Assembly: GCF_001274895.1 (NCBI RefSeq)
Contig: NZ_CP006841.1
Span: 186,001 to 250,000 of the forward strand
Source of the DNA: Corynebacterium lactis RW2-5
GTDB taxonomy: Bacteria; Actinomycetota; Actinomycetes; Mycobacteriales; Mycobacteriaceae
Length of the DNA stretch: 64,000 nucleotides
Direction: 5' to 3'
Position numbers and translations under genes: made by a program. The notes beneath the pieces were generated by a model. It worked only from the letters and a program-made list of their open reading frames with translations, had not been told where the DNA came from and did no database searches. Below, piece by piece: positions 7,754 to 16,287 of the stretch; positions within the stretch are counted from its first letter, which is position 1, and the number at the start of each line of letters is the position of its first letter.

Positions 7754-10504
7754 GTGGCTCTGTATAGGAAGTATCGTCCAGCGACGTTCGCTGAAGTGGT
7801 GGGGCAGCGGCACGTAACTGACCCGCTTTCGGCTGCTTTGGAATCTCGGGATGCCCAGGGGGGCCCGGACCGGATTAACCATGCGTATTTGTTCTCTGGC
7901 CCGCGTGGTTGTGGCAAGACGTCGTCGGCGCGCATTATGGCGCGCAGCCTGAACTGTGTGGAGGGGCCGACTGCGACGCCGTGCGGTAAGTGCGCGTCGT
8001 GTCGTGCGCTCGCGCCGGGCGGACCGGGCAATTTGGACGTCATTGAGCTGGACGCGGCCTCGCACAACGGTGTGGAGGATATGCGTGAGCTGCGGGAGAA
8101 GGCGATTTTCCAGCCGGCGGAGTCGCGCTACCGCATCTTCATTATCGACGAGGCGCATATGATTACCGCCTCGGGTTTCAATGCGCTGCTGAAGATTGTG
8201 GAGGAGCCGCCGGAGCACCTGATCTTCATTTTTGCGACGACGGAGCCGGAGAAGGTTCTGCCGACTATTCGCTCACGCACGCACCACTACCCGTTCCGTC
8301 TGCTCACTCCGCCGGATATGCGCGGGTTGTTGGAGTCGATTGTGGCCTCCGAGGGCGTTCACGTTGATCCGGACGTGTACCCGCTGGTCATCCAGGCTGG
8401 TGGCGGGTCGCCGCGTGACTCGCTGTCGATTCTGGACCAGCTAATTGCCGGTTCGGGTGCGGGTGGTGTCGACTATGAGACTTCGGCGGCGATTCTCGGT
8501 GTGACTGACAGCGTGATTATCTCCGATGCGATCTCTGCGCTGGCCGCGGGCGATCGCGCTGGGATTTTCAGCGTGGTCAACCGCGTGATTATGTCGGGTC
8601 AGGATCCGGCTCGTTTCGCGCTGGATCTCCTCGGTCGCGTCCGTGACCTGCTAGTTCTCTCCGCGGTGCCGGATGCCCTTGAGCAGGGTTTGGTGGAGAT
8701 TCCGGAGAGCCAGATTGAGGAGGTCCTCCGGCACGCAGGTGGTATCCCGCCCGCGACGCTGACCCGCTTCTCGCAGGTGCTATCCGATGGCGTCCGCGAT
8801 TTCCGCGGCGTGACATCGCCACGCCTGCTTCTGGAGGTCCTCTGCGCCCGCATGCTCCTGCCCGCCACCGAGGATTCAGTGGAGGCGCTCCTGCAGCGTG
8901 TGGAGTCGCTCGAGCGCGGTCTGCCCGCTGCCGCCCCCACTACCGATGCGGCCGCTGGCGCGGGTGACTCTGGCAGTGGTGGAGGTGTTGGCGGTGCCGG
9001 GCCGATGGACTCGGGCAGTACCGCGGGCTCTGGCATGTCCGCGCGCGAGGCGTGGCGCAAGCGCAATGCTGAGCGGAAGAAGGCCAGCGGGATCGGCGCG
9101 GGTTCGGCGCCTCCGGTAATTCCGGCGGCACCAGAGGCGCGGCCGGAGCCGCTGGGCCAGCAGCAAACGCAACCGCAGCAGCCCGAGCGGGATGCCACGC
9201 TCGAACAGGGTGCACAGGGTGCGCCGACCACGCCGACGCCACAGCCCGAGGAGGTCGTGTCCGAACAGACATCGGCGCCGGCGCCTGCACAGCCGGAGCA
9301 ACCGGCACAGCCGGATGACCAGCTCTCCCAGGCCGAGCGCATGCGCGAGGCGCGTAAACGTATGGCCGAGGTCGCGCGCATGCAGGAAATGCAGGAGCGC
9401 GCACGCATGGCCGAGGAGCGCGAGCAGCAGACCCGCGAGCGCGAGGGGGCGGCCGGAACCATGGCCGTCGCCGAGGAACCGACGCCGCCCGCACCTCCCG
9501 CATCTCCCGCTGCGGAGGCCGAGCCCGTCGCGGAGACTCCCGCGGCGCCTGAGGGTGAGCAGGAGGTAGAGGGGGCGTCGGCAAGCGAAAGCTCGGTTAC
9601 GGTCGAGGAAATCACGCAGCAGTGGTCCCAGATTCTTGAGAGCGTCGAGGGGGCGCACGCGTTCCCGATTCGGGTGCTCGCGGAGCAGGCGACACCTCTG
9701 GAGATCGATGGTTCCGACCTGGTGATTGGGCACAGCACGGGGGCGCTGGTCACGCGGCTGAACGACGCCGAGTATGCGAAGGCGCTGTCGGCTGCGGTGA
9801 AGCAGGTGACGGGGCTGGATGGTCAGGTGCGTTGCGTGGTGGGCAGCCGACCGCGTGCGCCGCGTGCGCCGCGGACGGGTAGCCAGAATCCTGCGCAGGA
9901 GCGCGAGGAGGACTCTTCGGCCCAGCAACCCGCTCCCGCTCCTGCACCTGAAACTCCCGCGTCGCCAGCGCCATCTGCGCCAGCTGCGCGCCCAGCTGCT
10001 TCGGAGTCCCCGATGTCGGCGGCGATGCAGTCGATTGCGGAGCGCCGTCGCAAGATTGAGGAGGCCAAGAGGGCTCAGCAGGCGGCAAACCGCACGCAGT
10101 TACAGCCCGGCCGTGCGGAGCACGCGCCTTCCGCGCCGCACGTACAGCAACCGAACCAACACGAACCCGCCGCGCAAGCAGCATCGCAGCCTCCGCAGCT
10201 GTCGCCGTACCAACAGGCTCAGCAGGCACAGCAGGCTCGCCACGGGCAGGACGGGGCGCGTTCATTCCGTCGGCAAGCAGAAGCCCCGGCCCAGTTCGAC
10301 GACGGCATCCCCCTGCCCCCAGAACCGGAGGAGGAGTTCGCGCCCCCGGAGGACAGCTACGCGCCTCCGGCTGAACCCTACGAAGAAGAGGACACCTCGG
10401 AGTACTACGAGGCCGTCAACCAGGAGGGCAACTTCGACCACCGCACCCTAAAGGACGTAGTGATCGAGCTGTTGGAGAAGGAACTTGGCGCGAAACCGAT
10501 GTAG
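7754..10504 (+). CDS. dnaX: DNA polymerase III subunit gamma/tau
   Basis: 916 residues, much longer than the ~580-640 of many DnaX proteins. Residues 1-~370 are the clamp-loader AAA+ module: Walker A GPRGCGKTS, a four-Cys zinc knuckle (SLNCVEG ... CGKCASC), Walker B IIDEAHM and sensor regions (FIFATTEPEKV). From ~395 to ~590 and again after ~690 the chain is low-complexity Pro/Ala/Gln/Glu, with a basic/acidic coiled coil in between and a short conserved C-terminus ending VVIELLEKELG. The start is GTG 7754 with TAGGCT six bases upstream, so translation is probably leaderless. No slippery A-run for a gamma frameshift is seen. Two copies of the GCTTGCCGACG word lie in the linkers (9576, 10268). 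Confidence 0.93.
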   Translation: MALYRKYRPATFAEVVGQRHVTDPLSAALESRDAQGGPDRINHAYLFSGPRGCGKTSSARIMARSLNCVEGPTATPCGKCASCRALAPGGPGNLDVIELDAASHNGVEDMRELREKAIFQPAESRYRIFIIDEAHMITASGFNALLKIVEEPPEHLIFIFATTEPEKVLPTIRSRTHHYPFRLLTPPDMRGLLESIVASEGVHVDPDVYPLVIQAGGGSPRDSLSILDQLIAGSGAGGVDYETSAAILGVTDSVIISDAISALAAGDRAGIFSVVNRVIMSGQDPARFALDLLGRVRDLLVLSAVPDALEQGLVEIPESQIEEVLRHAGGIPPATLTRFSQVLSDGVRDFRGVTSPRLLLEVLCARMLLPATEDSVEALLQRVESLERGLPAAAPTTDAAAGAGDSGSGGGVGGAGPMDSGSTAGSGMSAREAWRKRNAERKKASGIGAGSAPPVIPAAPEARPEPLGQQQTQPQQPERDATLEQGAQGAPTTPTPQPEEVVSEQTSAPAPAQPEQPAQPDDQLSQAERMREARKRMAEVARMQEMQERARMAEEREQQTREREGAAGTMAVAEEPTPPAPPASPAAEAEPVAETPAAPEGEQEVEGASASESSVTVEEITQQWSQILESVEGAHAFPIRVLAEQATPLEIDGSDLVIGHSTGALVTRLNDAEYAKALSAAVKQVTGLDGQVRCVVGSRPRAPRAPRTGSQNPAQEREEDSSAQQPAPAPAPETPASPAPSAPAARPAASESPMSAAMQSIAERRRKIEEAKRAQQAANRTQLQPGRAEHAPSAPHVQQPNQHEPAAQAASQPPQLSPYQQAQQAQQARHGQDGARSFRRQAEAPAQFDDGIPLPPEPEEEFAPPEDSYAPPAEPYEEEDTSEYYEAVNQEGNFDHRTLKDVVIELLEKELGAKPM
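9576..9586 (-). repeat. GCTTGCCGACG word
   Basis: In a dnaX linker, encoding ASASES on the opposite strand of the word. Confidence 0.9.
10268..10278 (-). repeat. GCTTGCCGACG word
   Basis: In the last dnaX linker, encoding FRRQAEA. Confidence 0.9.
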
Positions 10505-10533
10505 CGGCGCGCCCTTCGGGTGGCGGCAGTCGC

Positions 10534-10590
10534 TAGAATAAAGCGGCGCGACCCCACTCCCGGAAAAACTCCGGGAGGCAGCAAGGCCGC
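10534..10590 (+). promoter_or_regulatory. Promoter and structured 5' leader ahead of ybaB
   Basis: TAGAAT at 10534-10539 is a good -10 box. About 7 bases later a sequence begins that can fold: GCGGC at 10543-10547 pairs with GCCGC at 10586-10590, enclosing a perfect 8-bp hairpin CTCCCGGA / TCCGGGAG (10557-10564 with 10570-10577, loop AAAAC) and the single-stranded segment GGCAGCAAG. The ybaB start is ~47 bases further on. It could be a cis-regulatory leader or a small RNA; there is no T-run after it. Confidence 0.4.
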
Positions 10591-10636
10591 CACGAAAAAC
10601 GAAAAATTCAAGCAATTTAGTTAGGAACTTTTTAAG

Positions 10637-10960
10637 ATGACTCAGCCAGATATGAACGCAATCCTGCAGCAGGCCCAGCAGATGCAGGCGCAGCTCCAGG
10701 CTGCGCAGCAGGAGATTGTCGCCTCCACTCTCGTGGGCGAGGCCGGCAATGGCCTGGTCAAGGTGACCATGCAGGGCTCCGGCGAGGTTACCGATATCGC
10801 CATCGACCCGAAGGTTGTCGACCCGGAGGACGTGGACGGCCTGCAGGACCTGGTCCTCGCCGCTTTCCAGGACGCCACCTCCAAGGTTCAGGCTCTCGCC
10901 GAGCAGAAGATGGGGCCGCTGTCACAGGGCTTCGACGGCCTCGGCGGCATGGGCTTCTAA
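10637..10960 (+). CDS. YbaB/EbfC family nucleoid-associated protein
   Basis: 107 residues. It shows the typical YbaB pattern: a helical Gln-rich N-terminus (ILQQAQQMQAQLQAAQQE), a central beta sheet (GLVKVTMQGSGEVTDIAIDPKVV), a second helix, and a Gly-rich tail (GFDGLGGMGF). Family members are small DNA-binding dimers. It lies between dnaX and recR, as in most bacteria, and is probably co-transcribed with recR, 21 bases downstream. The ribosome site is weak and distant (AGGA about 12 bases before ATG), so the folded leader upstream may matter for expression. Confidence 0.9.
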   Translation: MTQPDMNAILQQAQQMQAQLQAAQQEIVASTLVGEAGNGLVKVTMQGSGEVTDIAIDPKVVDPEDVDGLQDLVLAAFQDATSKVQALAEQKMGPLSQGFDGLGGMGF

Positions 10961-10981
10961 AGGGCGTAGGTAACCACAACA

Positions 10982-11680
10982 TTGTTCGAAGGACCACTTC
11001 AGGACCTCATCGACGAGTTCTCCCGGCTTCCGGGCATCGGCCCGAAGAGCGCCCAGCGCATCGCCTTCTACCTGATGAAAGCGGAGCCGGAGGACATCGG
11101 TCGGCTGCAGTCGGCGCTCGGTCGTGTCCGCGAGGGCGTGCGCTTCTGCCGGATCTGCGGCAATATCTCCGAGGCCGACGTCTGCCAGTACTGCGCGGAT
11201 ACCCGCCGCGACAAGGGGCTGATCTGCATCGTCGAGGAGGCCCGCGATATCCAGGCCATCGAGCGCACCGGCGAATACAATGGCCGCTACCACGTGCTTG
11301 GCGGAGCCCTCGACCCGCTGGGCGGCATCGGCCCGAATGAGCTGAATATCCGTACGCTACTGCAGCGCATCGCAGGTGTGCTTGCCGACGTCGACAACGC
11401 CCCCGACTCCGACTCGGCCCTGTCGGCAGATGCCAGCGGGGAGGATCTCGACGAGGCGCTCGCCGCGAAGGCGACTGGCCCGGAGATTCATGAGGTCATT
11501 ATCGCCACCGACCCTAACACGGAAGGTGAGGCGACGGCCACGTATCTCGCGCGGCTACTCCGGGATTTCCCGGATCTCACGGTGACCCGGCTGGCGTCGG
11601 GGATGCCTCTCGGCGGCGACCTGGAATTCGTTGACGAGCTGACGCTCTCGCGCGCCCTGACTGGGCGGCTTAAGGTCTAG
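10982..11680 (+). CDS. recR: Recombination mediator RecR
   Basis: 232 residues, longer than the usual ~200. The start is a TTG at 10982, supported by the conserved N-terminus [20 protein letters not shown] and its HhH motif. The zinc finger has Cys56, 59, 68 and 71, and the Toprim domain carries IVEEARDI and [17 protein letters not shown]. RecR loads RecA onto gapped DNA with RecF/RecO. A 25-30 residue acidic insertion (about 133-166, Asp/Ser/Ala rich) interrupts the Toprim domain just after LLQRI; its first codons contain a copy of the GCTTGCCGACG word (11380). The insertion lies where most RecR proteins have a tight turn. Confidence 0.92.
   Translation: MFEGPLQDLIDEFSRLPGIGPKSAQRIAFYLMKAEPEDIGRLQSALGRVREGVRFCRICGNISEADVCQYCADTRRDKGLICIVEEARDIQAIERTGEYNGRYHVLGGALDPLGGIGPNELNIRTLLQRIAGVLADVDNAPDSDSALSADASGEDLDEALAAKATGPEIHEVIIATDPNTEGEATATYLARLLRDFPDLTVTRLASGMPLGGDLEFVDELTLSRALTGRLKV
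11380..11390 (+). repeat. GCTTGCCGACG word
   Basis: At the edge of the recR insertion, encoding VLADVD. Confidence 0.9.
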
Positions 11681-11754
11681 CGATTAGCGGCCGGGGCCGG
11701 CCCCCGACCGGCGCTCAGGCCACTCCGTCCCCCCCCGGCGCGTTGCCGACGGCC

Positions 11755-12396
11755 TTACTCGACCACGCCCGCAGCCCAGAGCTTCGCGGCGATCTCGACG
11801 CGATTGCGCAGCTCGAGGCGGTTCTGGATGCGGGAGACGTGCGACTTCACAGTTGTCAGGGAGATATCGAGCGTATCGGCGATCTCGGCGTTGGTGCGGC
11901 CGTGGGCAATCAGCTGCGCGACCTGCATCTCGCGGGCAGAGAGCATGTCCAGGTCCGGGTCCGGGGTCGGAGTGCGGTCCTCGGCGGACTTCGCCATGTT
12001 CAGCAGGATGTCGGTAATCTTCGGGGAAATCAGCGCCTGGTTGTTCGCGGCGGCGCGCACGGCCTCGATCAGCAGGGCGGTGCCGGAGTCCTTGAGCAGG
12101 AATCCGCGCGCGCCGTACTCGAGGGCCTTCTCCACGTAGGTGTCGTCCTCGAACGTGGTGACAATGACGACGTTGGTGGAGCCTGCGACGCGGCGGCACA
12201 CCTCAAGCCCGTCGATGGTGGGCATACGGATGTCTAACAGTGCCACGTCGGGCTTTTCCTCGTTGATGAGGTGAAGGGCCTCCATGCCGTCTCGTGCAGT
12301 GCCGACGACCTCCATGTCCGGCTGCGAGTTGAGAATCATCTCAAAGCCGGTACGGACCAGTTCCTGGTCATCGGCGATGATGATGCGGATTGGCAT
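11755..12396 (-). CDS. Response regulator, NarL/FixJ family
   Basis: 213 residues from the ATG at 12396, which follows AAGAAGGG by ten bases; a GTG at 12420 is a less likely start. The receiver has DD at 9-10 and phospho-Asp55 in LLDIRMP, with the Lys of FLLKDSG. The C-terminal LuxR helix-turn-helix reads LSAREMQVAQLIAHGRTNAEI ... TTVKSHVSRI. It pairs with the kinase upstream on the same strand (gap 85 bases). This two-component pair lies between recR and gatD, where mycobacteria have no such pair. The regulon is unknown; adjacency to gatD-murT makes a cell-wall role possible but unproven. Confidence 0.92.
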   Translation of the reverse strand: MPIRIIIADDQELVRTGFEMILNSQPDMEVVGTARDGMEALHLINEEKPDVALLDIRMPTIDGLEVCRRVAGSTNVVIVTTFEDDTYVEKALEYGARGFLLKDSGTALLIEAVRAAANNQALISPKITDILLNMAKSAEDRTPTPDPDLDMLSAREMQVAQLIAHGRTNAEIADTLDISLTTVKSHVSRIQNRLELRNRVEIAAKLWAAGVVE

Positions 12397-12481
12397 GCGT
12401 GCATTTCCCTTCTTAGGCACCGCGAATCTCGCAGTGCAGTAATGAAATCAATATAGACGCTAGCGGACTCGGTCGAAAACT

Positions 12482-14098
12482 TTACTTCTTCAACGGAATT
12501 GTTGAAAAAACGAGCCACCCGGGGCGGGCATCGGTATCTCGGACCGCGAGGGGCCGGTACGCGCCGGTGTAGACCACTCCTCCCAGTTCGCGCACGTTGC
12601 GGCGGATATTTTCAATTCCAATACCGTTTCCGCCGCCGATGGATTTCGGTTCGTCGACGGAATCGTTCGACCCGGTATCGAATACGAACAATTCCACGCG
12701 GGGGTAGGAAACATTCTGGCTGATTTCGGGGTGAGCCGCCAGGAACGTGTCCCTGCTGAAGCCCATGACGCTGGATGTGTCGATGGGCTTTTCCTCAAAC
12801 ACCTCGGTCATCTTTTTCGGGAGTAGGCCGACGCGCACGCTGATGAACACGTTCGAGTTCGGCGAGTGCCGGTAGATATTCGTTAGTGACTCCGACATGA
12901 CGCGGTAGAGCGTGTTGCCCATATCCTCGGAGAATAGGCCTCGGCTGGGGCTTAGGTACTCGCGCGTCTTCTCATCGATGTCGACAATCACGGGGCCCGC
13001 GCCCCCCGAGCCGTCCGAGCACGCCGCACCAACACCCGCGTCCGTCGCAACATCGCCGACACCGACAACGTCGTCGACGGAGTTAACCCGCCCCACCTGC
13101 CGGTTTTCCTTGAACTTGTCGATAATCTCGACGATCTCCGGGAAAGAAGTCGTGAGCTTGACCTCGCGGCGGGTATCCGACTTGCGCAGGTCCTCCACGG
13201 TCGCGCGTATCGACGCCAACGCGCGCGTGGACGCCATCTCAATCTTGGCAAGGGCATCGTCAATATATTCCGGCGAGGCCGTACCGCTTGCATGCACCAT
13301 CTTCGTAGCCTGGCTGAGCACCACAATTCCAGCAACTTCGTGGGCGACGACGTCGTGAAGCTCATGCGAAATTTCCTGGCGGACGCGGTTTTCAACGAAA
13401 CGCGCCTCGGTCTGACTGCGACGGATTTGGTCCTTCATACGGGAGCGTTGGGATTGGACCATGACACCGATACCGGTGGAGACGAAGATATATACGGCAA
13501 TGGGTGCCGGGTGGTACAGAACTGAACTTGCTTTAGCGACGAAGAAAAACGAAGGTACGAGCGTCGCCACAATAGTGAGTGTTAACAGCATAGAGCTGGC
13601 GAACGCCCCGGGCTCGCCGGCCCCTCGGTCAAAGAGCGCGGCGAAAATGGCGCAGTAGGTCAGGATTGTCCAGTTGGTCCCCAACGGCCAGGGATAGTCC
13701 AGGTAGTAGCAAGCGGCGAGGATGGAAATGAACGTTGCGAGGAGAAGGAACTCTTCGGCGCTGATCTTCTTCGCCGCATAGATAGAGGTGATGGGGTATT
13801 TCCTGCGGAAGCGTTCGTCATCGACGATGGGGACGCGACGGTGCAGTGGCGCTAAGCTGAGCATGTAGGCAACACCGACCAGCATGCCGAGTGCGTCCAG
13901 AATGACGGCCTCCAAAGGCGCCGTGCGGACGAACATTTGCAGCGGCCACTGCAAAAGGCCGGGCACGGCGATAATGAGCGGGGTCCAGATGGCTTCAATG
14001 ACTCGCTCGACCGGTGGCTGGGAGTCCGAGTTTTTGCGTTCCCTCTTCTTCGAGTGAATAATCGCGTCCGTGATGCGGAGGACAATACTGCTCAGCAC
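12482..14098 (-). CDS. Sensor histidine kinase, HisKA_3-like, membrane-bound
   Basis: 538 residues. A basic N-terminus is followed by about six membrane helices between residues 38 and 215, and a cytoplasmic kinase region with His248 in ISHELHDVVAHEV. The HATPase C-terminus has an N-box-like MSESLTNIYRHS and G-box GGGNGIGIENI. Two stretches look like inserts: a Gly/Val/Asp/Ala segment about residues 335-365 and a helix-rich loop about 420-460. The start is GTG 14098, only 11 bases after the gatD stop, so kinase and amidotransferase genes look co-transcribed. AT content rises towards its 3' end. The signal is unknown. Confidence 0.88.
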   Translation of the reverse strand: MLSSIVLRITDAIIHSKKRERKNSDSQPPVERVIEAIWTPLIIAVPGLLQWPLQMFVRTAPLEAVILDALGMLVGVAYMLSLAPLHRRVPIVDDERFRRKYPITSIYAAKKISAEEFLLLATFISILAACYYLDYPWPLGTNWTILTYCAIFAALFDRGAGEPGAFASSMLLTLTIVATLVPSFFFVAKASSVLYHPAPIAVYIFVSTGIGVMVQSQRSRMKDQIRRSQTEARFVENRVRQEISHELHDVVAHEVAGIVVLSQATKMVHASGTASPEYIDDALAKIEMASTRALASIRATVEDLRKSDTRREVKLTTSFPEIVEIIDKFKENRQVGRVNSVDDVVGVGDVATDAGVGAACSDGSGGAGPVIVDIDEKTREYLSPSRGLFSEDMGNTLYRVMSESLTNIYRHSPNSNVFISVRVGLLPKKMTEVFEEKPIDTSSVMGFSRDTFLAAHPEISQNVSYPRVELFVFDTGSNDSVDEPKSIGGGNGIGIENIRRNVRELGGVVYTGAYRPLAVRDTDARPGWLVFSTIPLKK

Positions 14099-14109
14099 GG
14101 CCCCGGCGC

Positions 14110-14904
14110 CTAGCGTTCGCTCTTCGGCCGCGGTTTCGAATGAATTCGCTCCTGGCGCAGCGTATCAATCACCCCGATCTCCAGTGGCTCTAAGGTTCCG
14201 GGAGTAGCTCCCGTAGCGCGCGCCAGCAGCAGGTCCGCCAGTTCAGGGTTGCGTGCCAGGACGGGGCCGTGCAGGTAGGTGCACACAATCGAGCCCTGGA
14301 CGGCACCTTCCGCGCCGCCGGTCGCCTCTAGCTGCTCAAGGTCCACTCCCGGAGTGATGCCGGAGTGCTCCTGGGTGACCTCGGGGCCTTCGTTGCCGAT
14401 GCCGCGGATGACGTGGCCGAGTGGGCGCGCGTCTGCGCCCAGCACCGTGCGGCCCATGTGGTTTTCGAAGCCGGTCAGCGGTTGGCTCAAAAGGTCCGAG
14501 GTCGGTCGCGTGCAAATCTCACCAATCGCACGCACCGGCAGGGAATCGGTCGCGCAGTCCACCAGGCCCAGGCCCGCGACTTCCTTGCCGCCGGCGCGGA
14601 AGGTGGTGCCGAAGATCTGGAATCCGGCGCAGATGGCAAGAATTTGCTTTCCGGCCGCCGCGGCGCGGGCGATGCCGCCGTCCGCGATCAGGTGCTCCAC
14701 CGCGATTGTCTGCGCTACGTCTTCGCCACCGCCGACGGTGTAAATATCAAGGCCTTCGGGCACGGCGTCGCCAAGCTTGATGAGGACAATCTCCGCATCG
14801 ATGCCGCGGCGGCGGGCGCGCTCGCGCAGCACCAGCGCATTGCCGTCGTCACCGTAGGTGCCCAGCACGTCCGGGAGGATTAGGCCGATCGAAAGGTCAC
14901 TCAT
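14110..14904 (-). CDS. gatD: Lipid II isoglutaminyl synthase, glutaminase subunit GatD
   Basis: 264 residues, class-I glutamine amidotransferase of the CobB/CobQ-like group. The nucleophile is Cys92 in ILAICAGFQIFG and the catalytic His is 212 in CTYLHGPVL. GatD supplies ammonia to MurT, which amidates the alpha-carboxylate of D-Glu in lipid II; the modification is needed for efficient cross-linking in actinobacteria. The gene begins directly after the murT stop (no gap) and is translationally coupled. Its C-terminal tail is basic (SKPRPKSER). Confidence 0.92.
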   Translation of the reverse strand: MSDLSIGLILPDVLGTYGDDGNALVLRERARRRGIDAEIVLIKLGDAVPEGLDIYTVGGGEDVAQTIAVEHLIADGGIARAAAAGKQILAICAGFQIFGTTFRAGGKEVAGLGLVDCATDSLPVRAIGEICTRPTSDLLSQPLTGFENHMGRTVLGADARPLGHVIRGIGNEGPEVTQEHSGITPGVDLEQLEATGGAEGAVQGSIVCTYLHGPVLARNPELADLLLARATGATPGTLEPLEIGVIDTLRQERIHSKPRPKSER

Positions 14905-16239
14905 TTACTTGTCCTCCTGTACTCGCTCGATGTCCCGCTTGAGGTCGCGGAAGGCGGTGTAGTTCGCCAGCACCTCCACACGTGTGCTTGCCGACGGGTC
15001 TTCCGCGCCCCGCGACGCCGTCGCCTTGATGGCATCGAGGGGGTTGGCGATCAGCTCGGCGTCGATGCTGGCGTAGAGCAGGCGTACGGCGAGGTCCGTG
15101 CCGCGCTCGCCTGCGGCAATGACGTCCATGCCGTCGAAGTCCTCGAAGCGGACGTCCCAGAGCCAGGACAGGTCCTCGCCGTCGGCGACGTGCCCATTGA
15201 CGGCGATGACTACCGCGTCCGCGGTGCGGTCCACCATGGACAGGGCCTCCTGCCATCCGGCGGGGTTCTTCGCCAGCAGCATGCGCACGTGCTTCTCGGC
15301 ACCCCTGCTGTCTCGGACGACTACGGTGGAGTAGCGTCCGGCGACGTTATCGACCTTCTCGGTCGCCGCCAGGGCATCGGTGGCGTCTGCGCCCATTTCC
15401 ACGGCGCCGGCGATGGCGAGGGTGGCGTTGCCGCGGTTGGCATTGCCCGGCAGCGTCAGGTTCAGCGGGTGCGTGACGCCGAACGGGGTCGCCACGCCCT
15501 CATCGGAGATACGCCAGGAGGGGGTGGGGCGTTCGAAGCGGGAGCCGTCGGCAAGCGGTTTGACGGCGTACCAGTGCTCGCCATCGTGGATGATGGGGCC
15601 GCCGGTGCGTGGGGAGCTGGTGGCATCGTTGGTCCAGCCGCCGCCCGCGGAGACCCACACGACGTTCTTTGCGTCCCACGCCGCGGAGGTGATCAGCGGG
15701 TCGTCGCAGTTGGCGATGATCGTAGCCTGCGGGTTCGCGTCTACTGCCGCGCGCAGCGAGCCCTCAATCTTGTTGATCTCTCCGACTCGGTCCAGCTGGT
15801 CGCGCGACAGGTTCAGCAGCACGATGACCTTCGGCTTCAGGTCCGCCGCGATGTGCGCGACGTGCAGCTCATCGACTTCCAGCACCAGGCTGTCCGCGTT
15901 TGGGGTAGCCAGCAGCGCCGAGATGACGCCCGCGTCCATGTTGTCGCCGCCCTCATTCGTCGCGACCGTGTGCCCCGCAGCACGCATCGCTGCGGCGAAC
16001 ATGCGGGTCGTGGTGGACTTTCCGTTGGTGCCGGTAATGATTGCGGCGGGGCGCCCCTTGCCCAGCGACGCCATGATGCGCGGGTCAATCTTCTGCGCGA
16101 TGAGCCCACCAATCATGCCGCCGGCTCCGCGTCCCGACGCCCGGGATGCCCAGGTCGCTCCCTTTGCGGCGGTTGTTGCCAGGGTTGCTCGCAGGCGGGC
16201 GATCAGCCCGCCGGGTGTGCGTGAAGTGCCTTGGTCCAT
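14905..16239 (-). CDS. murT: Lipid II isoglutaminyl synthase, Mur-ligase-like subunit MurT
   Basis: 444 residues from ATG 16239; TAAGCT lies 8 bases upstream, so the message may be leaderless (a TTG at 16260 is the alternative). The ATP loop GTNGKST is at 70-76, with the Mur-ligase middle domain (EVDELH, LNLSRDQLDRVGE) and a C-terminal DUF1727-type domain (FEDFDGMDVIAAGERGTDLAVRL). MurT structures from Gram-positives carry a four-Cys zinc ribbon in the middle domain; the matching region here (SSPRTGGPIIHDGEHWYAV) has no Cys at all. Two copies of the GCTTGCCGACG word lie in the gene (14986, 15546). Confidence 0.92.
   Translation of the reverse strand: MDQGTSRTPGGLIARLRATLATTAAKGATWASRASGRGAGGMIGGLIAQKIDPRIMASLGKGRPAAIITGTNGKSTTTRMFAAAMRAAGHTVATNEGGDNMDAGVISALLATPNADSLVLEVDELHVAHIAADLKPKVIVLLNLSRDQLDRVGEINKIEGSLRAAVDANPQATIIANCDDPLITSAAWDAKNVVWVSAGGGWTNDATSSPRTGGPIIHDGEHWYAVKPLADGSRFERPTPSWRISDEGVATPFGVTHPLNLTLPGNANRGNATLAIAGAVEMGADATDALAATEKVDNVAGRYSTVVVRDSRGAEKHVRMLLAKNPAGWQEALSMVDRTADAVVIAVNGHVADGEDLSWLWDVRFEDFDGMDVIAAGERGTDLAVRLLYASIDAELIANPLDAIKATASRGAEDPSASTRVEVLANYTAFRDLKRDIERVQEDK
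14986..14996 (+). repeat. GCTTGCCGACG word
   Basis: In the 3' part of murT, antisense to the codons for DPSAST. Confidence 0.9.
15546..15556 (-). repeat. GCTTGCCGACG word
   Basis: In murT, encoding LADGSR just after the former zinc-ribbon region. Confidence 0.9.
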
Positions 16240-16287
16240 GGCTAAATAGCTTACTGCCAATGGGGCGCGGAGAAATAAGCGGCGCGG

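Noticed and set aside
8599..9928. Long minus-strand frames (350-384 codons) opposite dnaX
   Set aside because: They mirror the low-complexity Pro/Ala/Glu linkers of DnaX and show only Ser/Arg/Cys-rich sequence.
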